A DNA stretch of 28,293 nt from CAZBJJ01 sp964492245 (lineage in GTDB: Bacteria > Spirochaetota > Spirochaetia > Treponematales > Breznakiellaceae), in assembly GCA_964492245.1 (NCBI GenBank), contig CAZBJJ010000028.1:1-28293 (forward strand), read 5' to 3'. Made by a program: the position numbers and the translations under genes. How positions within the stretch are numbered: the stretch's first letter is position 1; each line of letters opens with the position of its first letter. This document shows positions 24,157-28,293 of the stretch, piece after piece. A model generated the notes under the pieces. It saw only the letters and a list, made by a program, of their open reading frames with translations, did not search any database and was not told where the DNA came from.

Positions 24157-24185
24157 ATTATAAAGCCATGGCTTTATACTTGCAA
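24157..24185 (-). promoter_or_regulatory. Promoter overlapped by a perfect 20-bp palindrome
   Basis: Minus strand TTGCAA (24185-24180), 17-base spacer, consensus TATAAT (24162-24157). TATAAAGCCATGGCTTTATA (24159-24178) is fully self-complementary and covers most of the spacer and four bases of the -10 box, the classical place for a repressor operator. A start near 24150 gives a leader of about 79 bases before the secreted-protein ATG. The same palindrome means a -10-like TATA also faces the other way. Confidence 0.7.
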
Positions 24186-24225
24186 GTTTGTTTTTATTTT
24201 TGCCCTAAATTAGTAAAGGTCCCCA

Positions 24226-25173
24226 TTATTCCAAGCCCAAACTGGATAAAAGTATTGCCTTTATGCTGTGTTTTCTGTTTTCGGCCTGGTCCCAGACCCT
24301 GCTTGCGGGGCTTTCGAAAACCTCTTCGCTTACCTCCTGGCCACAGACCGCTGGAAGGCAGTGCAAAAAAACACTGTCCCTGTTTTGGGTTTTTGCCATT
24401 AAATTGGCATCGACCTGATAATTTTTTAAGCAGGCCAGACGTTCATTTTTTTTGTTTTCCTCGCCCATCGACACCCAGACATCGGTATAAATGGCATTTG
24501 CCCCCTGCACTTCTTCCAGTTTGTCGGTAATGACAATGCGGGAACCAGAAGCTTTGGCAATGTCGCTACAGATTTGTACGTGTTGAGCCTGTGGCTGCAG
24601 TGTTGCTGGGCTTATAATGCTGATATGCAGGCCGAGCTTCGCACAGATAAGCAGGAGGGAGTTTGCCACATTGTTTCTGCCATCGCCAAGATAGCAGAGT
24701 TTAAGGCCCTTTACCTGTGAAAAAATTTCTATAAGAGTCATTATATCGGCCAGCACCTGGGTGGGGTGATACATGTCGGTCAGGCCATTGTAGACGGGAA
24801 CGCCGGAATGGGCAGCGAGAACTTCGACCGTCTTCTGTTGGTAACCGCGAAACTGAATGGCATCGAACATGCGCCCTAGAACCCGTGCAGTATCCTTTAT
24901 CGTCTCCTTTGCGCCCAATTGAATGTCGTCGGTGGACAAAAAGACGGGATGGCCCGCCTCTTCGCCAATTGCTGTTTCAAATGCACAGCGTGTGCGCGTA
25001 GATCTTTTTTCGAAAAGCAGGGCTATCGATTTACCTTTAAGCCGGCTATGTGCCTGCCCCTTCCTGCGTTCTTCTTTTACTTTTAAGGCAATATCTAAAA
25101 GATAATATATTTCTTCTGCGGTATAATCCATCCACGAAAGCAGGGATTTCCCCTTTATATTTGCACGCGCCAT
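24226..25173 (-). CDS. argF: Ornithine carbamoyltransferase
   Basis: This enzyme joins carbamoyl phosphate and ornithine to give citrulline, or works in reverse in arginine breakdown (ArcB). The 315-residue length is normal. Carbamoyl-phosphate motif STRT is at 58-61 with HPTQ at 136-139. Ornithine-binding DVWVSMGEE is at 231-239 and the catalytic HCLP at 271-274. The ATG at 25173 has AGGAG five bases upstream; a GTG two codons earlier lies inside that ribosome binding site. No arginine deiminase, carbamate kinase or other arg genes are in the window, so biosynthetic versus catabolic use is open. Confidence 0.93.
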   Translation of the reverse strand: MARANIKGKSLLSWMDYTAEEIYYLLDIALKVKEERRKGQAHSRLKGKSIALLFEKRSTRTRCAFETAIGEEAGHPVFLSTDDIQLGAKETIKDTARVLGRMFDAIQFRGYQQKTVEVLAAHSGVPVYNGLTDMYHPTQVLADIMTLIEIFSQVKGLKLCYLGDGRNNVANSLLLICAKLGLHISIISPATLQPQAQHVQICSDIAKASGSRIVITDKLEEVQGANAIYTDVWVSMGEENKKNERLACLKNYQVDANLMAKTQNRDSVFLHCLPAVCGQEVSEEVFESPASRVWDQAENRKHSIKAILLSSLGLE

Positions 25174-25202
25174 GTGCACTCCTTTTTGCGAAAACTGTAA
25201 TT

Positions 25203-25231
25203 AGTATAAATAGCAAATAAATGAAGGGCAA
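25203..25231 (-). promoter_or_regulatory. Sigma70-type promoter of the ornithine carbamoyltransferase gene
   Basis: Minus strand TTGCCC (25231-25226), 17-base spacer, TATACT (25208-25203). The start would be near 25196, about 23 bases before the ATG. The divergent 957-residue gene starts 49 bases from the far edge of this promoter; I see no clear promoter of its own. Confidence 0.6.
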
Positions 25232-25279
25232 GTAGTGGAAATAACTGCCGAATTCATTTTGAATGTCGATACATAAGGT

Positions 25280-28153
25280 ATGGCCTATATAAGTATATAT
25301 ATTCAATATTTTTCCCAAATACAAAGAATTCGCCCCCAGCAGATGGAAAGTTTTTGGAGGGAATTATCGCAGAGTTTGGAAGATGTATCAGAAAATAGAC
25401 CCTTAAGATCGGCGGTTTCGAGTTTTGAAATAGATGAGAAAAAAGCTCTGTTGGGATTAGAGCTGATGCTCTGTATCGAAAAACTGCAGGGGATTATTCA
25501 AAAATACGAAAAAGACTTGTTTGCGGTACATGTATTGATATATAGCCATAAAGAGTCTAATTCGGCCATGGCATTAAAAACAAAAATACGAAATATTTCT
25601 CGTAAAAAGCCTGCAACGAGTGTTTGGGTAGATAAGTCGATGGCCGAACGGCTTGATCCCTGGTGCAGGTTATCGATTATCGACAAGGACTGGATGGCCC
25701 TGCAGGTGAAAAATTGGGATGATATACACCCAGTCCCTTTTTGGAATATATGCAATGCACAGTCAAAAATTGTCGAGGTTCTGGAGGCTCTGCCTAAAAA
25801 TACTGGTGCCACATCGCTCTTTGTCGCAGAAATGGGAATTGGGGTGCATTGGATAATAAAAGAGGCCGTTCTTACTCTGTGTCCAAACGGCCCGCCATTG
25901 ATGTTTTATTTTAATGAATTTTTAGACCCATTTTATTGCATAGCTATTGGCCTGTTACAGGAAAGCAAAAAAATCAATTATAAAAACAATAAAAATATAG
26001 GCATTCTGCAGCAGGATTTTGAGCAGCTCACTAAAAGGCGCCTAAGTGGTCTGTCCTCTTTACGAGCCAAGAAAGACCTTTTTGTAAATTTTGCTGCTTT
26101 TTTAGGCGCTTACGCCCAAAGCTGCCATTATGAGGGCCAGATTCCCTATGTTCTTTTGTCGGGGCTGGAGTATGTAGAAAAAGAATTCCTGGAACAGCTC
26201 CTTGAAAACAGCAAACAGCTTATCGAAGAAAAAAAAATACTGCTCATACTCAGTCATGAAAATAAACTTGTAGACAGTTCTCCCAGCATTTTGGGCTGCC
26301 AAAAATATACCCTGCAAAGGCCCTCTCCAGAAAGCCTCGTGTATGCCATAAAGGAAAATTTTAATAAGGATATTCCAATTGATAGCCCGCTCTTGCTGGA
26401 ATCTTTTGGTACCCTGTATCGAGATATTAGCCACAATATTGGCGATAAAATGGGCTGCGAGCTTAGGCAAAAAAAAATTGTTTTGCCCAAGGACCTTCTC
26501 GAGCTCTATTATGTCTTAACTGAATATTCAGAATTTACCCATCCCTCCCTCCTTTTTGATGAGCTGGTAAAATGGAAAGGCAACACAGAGGCAATTTCAA
26601 AGGGCCTGGATTTTCTTTCTGCCCTTGCTCTGGTGGTAAGTAAGGATTTTCCGGTATTTCTCGAAGATGTATCAAATTTAAAAAGCGTCGATGGCAGCGA
26701 ACACTTGGCCATTGCCAATGAACTTGGGCCATCAGTTCTACTTAAATTATATAGGGAAATTGAAACAAAGGAGCTACAAGTAAATTACTTAATCCTTAAG
26801 CTTTTATTAAAACTGAATGCGAATATCGATGAGGCAATGATACTGGAAGCTCTGGAAAACGAATTTACCAAATGGAATACCCAGGGGGCAATTGATGCCG
26901 ATAGCCTGGCAAGTTTTAAAGAATTGTTTGATGAACCGGTTAAAAGCTTTGTAGATGATATAATAAAAAGTAGATTCCTTTTATTAAATTATGAAAAACA
27001 GGAAATAGGCGCCGAAGCAGATATCTATTTTAAAAAAATAAGGACCATGCCTATTGCAAGTTCTTTTTTTAATTCGATATTGGACTTGCACCGGGCCACA
27101 TGGTTTTATTTGCAGGGAAAGGTGCAGGAGTCTTCGGTTGCCATAAAAAATTCCTTAATTGCCATGCAAAATTCTACGAACAATATCTGCATGCCCAGAA
27201 TATATTGCCAATTGGCTTTAACCGAAATAGCTCGGGAGCGGCTTGGCGATGGTACGGAATATTTACGCTTTGCCGTTGAGGCTGCAGAAGGCAATACGCT
27301 TCCCGAAGAACTGGTGCGATCGCTCTGTCTAGCAGCTATGGGGCAGTATCTATGGGGGAATTTGGCAGAGGCGGAACAGCTTCTTATAAGAGCTCAGACC
27401 TGTGCCGAAAAATCTTGGCTCTACGACTGGGTCGACTGGACCAGCTTCTTTGTTGGGCGGGTGATGTTTGAAACGGGGAGGTATCGCAGGGCCCTGGATT
27501 ATTTCGAAGAACTGGTAGGCAAAAGTGAAAAGAGTGGGCATATCGATAGGGCAAAATTATCGAATATCTGGCGCCTTAGGACCCTAGCGCATATGGGAGT
27601 TTCCAAAAGCAAATATGCTCAGTTATTCGAGCTAGACGGCGATGCCAGGCTCTTTGCCGTGGAGGCCGCCTTTATGGAGAAAAATTATCACCGGGCCTTA
27701 GAGCTGGCAGCAATTGCGCATGAACATGAAATAAACGCAAACTATGTTATTTTTGATAAGCCTGTCTGGGATAGCGGTTTCGATTGGATAGAAAATAGGT
27801 TTTTGGCCTTTGGCGGTGCCAGAAAGTTTTTGTTAACGGTTTTCGAATCTTTTGCCCTGGCCAAAATAGGCGATAGTAAAAATTCTCTGGAAAAAATACG
27901 AAAATTGGTAAAAGAAGAACATCTGTCGGAGCTCAATGTCTACGACGGATTTGCCACCTGGGTGTATAGCCAATGCCTGTTTTTATCTGGGGCTGGAAGC
28001 TTAGACTATGGGACCGCCTTGAGCCTGGCTTTTAACCGTTTTCAGCGTCGGAGCAGCCGAATTGACAATATCGATGTCAAACGCTCATTTATGAATCAGG
28101 GCAGGTGGAATGCGGTGCTTATGCAATATGCCCGAGAAGCCAACCTGGTTTAG
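25280..28153 (+). CDS. Large degenerate STAND-like ATPase with TPR-like tail, unknown function
   Basis: A 957-residue cytoplasmic protein without signal peptide. Residues 1-145 end in an effector-like region (VWVDKSMAERLDPWCRL) and may be a decayed nucleotide-cyclase-like domain. Residues 155-350 follow the layout of STAND/AAA_16 ATPases: VEVLEAL, then LFVAEMGIGVH (181-190) where the P-loop should be, and PYVLLSGLEYVEKEFLEQL (289-307) where Walker B should be. The P-loop Lys and Ser/Thr and the Walker B aspartates are missing, so ATP hydrolysis is unlikely. Residues 575-830 are TPR-like helix pairs (GNLAEAEQLLIRAQ, GRYRRALDYFEEL). AAGG lies only one base before the ATG. It may act as a scaffold or pseudo-sensor; domain calls are my inference. 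Confidence 0.6.
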   Translation: MAYISIYIQYFSQIQRIRPQQMESFWRELSQSLEDVSENRPLRSAVSSFEIDEKKALLGLELMLCIEKLQGIIQKYEKDLFAVHVLIYSHKESNSAMALKTKIRNISRKKPATSVWVDKSMAERLDPWCRLSIIDKDWMALQVKNWDDIHPVPFWNICNAQSKIVEVLEALPKNTGATSLFVAEMGIGVHWIIKEAVLTLCPNGPPLMFYFNEFLDPFYCIAIGLLQESKKINYKNNKNIGILQQDFEQLTKRRLSGLSSLRAKKDLFVNFAAFLGAYAQSCHYEGQIPYVLLSGLEYVEKEFLEQLLENSKQLIEEKKILLILSHENKLVDSSPSILGCQKYTLQRPSPESLVYAIKENFNKDIPIDSPLLLESFGTLYRDISHNIGDKMGCELRQKKIVLPKDLLELYYVLTEYSEFTHPSLLFDELVKWKGNTEAISKGLDFLSALALVVSKDFPVFLEDVSNLKSVDGSEHLAIANELGPSVLLKLYREIETKELQVNYLILKLLLKLNANIDEAMILEALENEFTKWNTQGAIDADSLASFKELFDEPVKSFVDDIIKSRFLLLNYEKQEIGAEADIYFKKIRTMPIASSFFNSILDLHRATWFYLQGKVQESSVAIKNSLIAMQNSTNNICMPRIYCQLALTEIARERLGDGTEYLRFAVEAAEGNTLPEELVRSLCLAAMGQYLWGNLAEAEQLLIRAQTCAEKSWLYDWVDWTSFFVGRVMFETGRYRRALDYFEELVGKSEKSGHIDRAKLSNIWRLRTLAHMGVSKSKYAQLFELDGDARLFAVEAAFMEKNYHRALELAAIAHEHEINANYVIFDKPVWDSGFDWIENRFLAFGGARKFLLTVFESFALAKIGDSKNSLEKIRKLVKEEHLSELNVYDGFATWVYSQCLFLSGAGSLDYGTALSLAFNRFQRRSSRIDNIDVKRSFMNQGRWNAVLMQYAREANLV

Positions 28154-28172
28154 ACAAAGCTGACCTTAAGTA

Positions 28173-28201
28173 TTGACACTCGCGGTAGTTTTTGATAAAA
28201 A
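28173..28201 (+). promoter_or_regulatory. Sigma70-type promoter of tRNA-Met
   Basis: A perfect -35 TTGACA (28173-28178), a 17-base spacer and TAAAAA (28196-28201), a weak -10 box. A start near 28208 leaves about eight bases before the mature tRNA, the same layout as the tRNA-Pro unit. Confidence 0.55.
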
Positions 28202-28215
28202 CATAGACATAGTTT

Positions 28216-28288
28216 GGCGGCATAGCTCAGTTGGCAGAGCAAACGGCTCATATCCGTTCGGTCATAGGTTCAAGCCCTATTGCCGCTA
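28216..28288 (+). tRNA. tRNA-Met (CAU), elongator type
   Basis: Acceptor GGCGGCA/TGCCGCT (28216-28222 with 28281-28287) with a G1-U72 wobble and discriminator A, as in B. subtilis elongator tRNA-Met. D-stem GCTC/GAGC. Anticodon stem AACGG/CCGTT holds loop CTCATAT (anticodon CAT). T-arm ATAGG-TTCAAGC-CCTAT. The anticodon stem lacks the three G-C pairs of initiator tRNA. A lysidine-modified tRNA-Ile2 cannot be fully excluded. CCA is not encoded; the window ends in a T run right after it. Confidence 0.9.
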
Positions 28289-28293
28289 TTTTT

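Noticed and set aside
24079..24158. Longer 175-residue form of the secreted protein
   Set aside because: Its ATG falls within the -10 box, and the added residues would bury the signal peptide; the ATG at 24071 has a good ribosome binding site.
28216..28288. Initiator tRNA-Met
   Set aside because: The anticodon stem lacks the three consecutive G-C pairs, and the G1-U72 acceptor pair matches an elongator.

Overview
The window reads as a chromosomal segment of a motile spirochaete, most likely Treponema or a close relative. Supporting signs are the run xerC-hslV-hslU-flgB-flgC-fliE-fliF-fliG-fliH-fliI-fliJ with no codY, a lipoprotein with a spirochaete-style lipobox, a TGS-type nucleoside kinase and an RsbU/RsbV/RsbW-like module. 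The species cannot be named from sequence alone. It is draft sequence: a run of 10 Ns sits inside fliH. I see no phage, transposon, CRISPR array or rRNA.

Region 1 (1-9828, + strand) is housekeeping plus flagellum. The last codons of an upstream gene, probably topA, carry a three-copy 21-bp repeat and overlap xerC. hslV and hslU (a two-part protease) follow tightly. A sigma28-like box lies between hslU and flgB. The operon behind it encodes rod proteins (FlgB, FlgC), rod/MS-ring junction (FliE), MS ring (FliF), switch (FliG) and export ATPase complex (FliH, FliI, FliJ).

Region 2 (9785-11724, - strand) is a lipoprotein gene followed by a PilZ-type gene. The PilZ signature is split by a GAF-like insert, and the gene overlaps fliJ tail to tail. 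Region 3 (11745-17856, + strand) holds a monomeric aconitase, an HD phosphohydrolase, a ComFB-domain protein with a C-terminal extension, tRNA-Pro and tRNA-Arg, and a TGS/uridine-kinase-like nucleoside kinase. A two-way hairpin terminator ends it.

Region 4 (17934-25231, - strand) is regulatory. From upstream to downstream it has an ornithine carbamoyltransferase with its own promoter; a small secreted protein plus an NrnA-type DHH phosphoesterase behind a promoter overlapped by a perfect 20-bp palindrome; a sigma-factor-like protein plus a hemolysin III family membrane protein behind a textbook sigma54 (-24/-12) promoter; and a membrane RsbU-like phosphatase, an anti-anti-sigma STAS protein and an RsbW-like ATPase. 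Region 5 (25280-28288, + strand) is a 957-residue protein that looks like a degenerate signalling ATPase with a TPR-like tail, then an elongator tRNA-Met.

Taken together, three candidate nucleotide-second-messenger proteins (split PilZ, ComFB, NrnA-like DHH) lie within 15 kb of the flagellar operon. A partner-switching module also lies next to an unusual sigma-like gene that appears to be under sigma54. These two, and the degenerate STAND-like protein, are the best leads for something undescribed. All functional links between them are inference.
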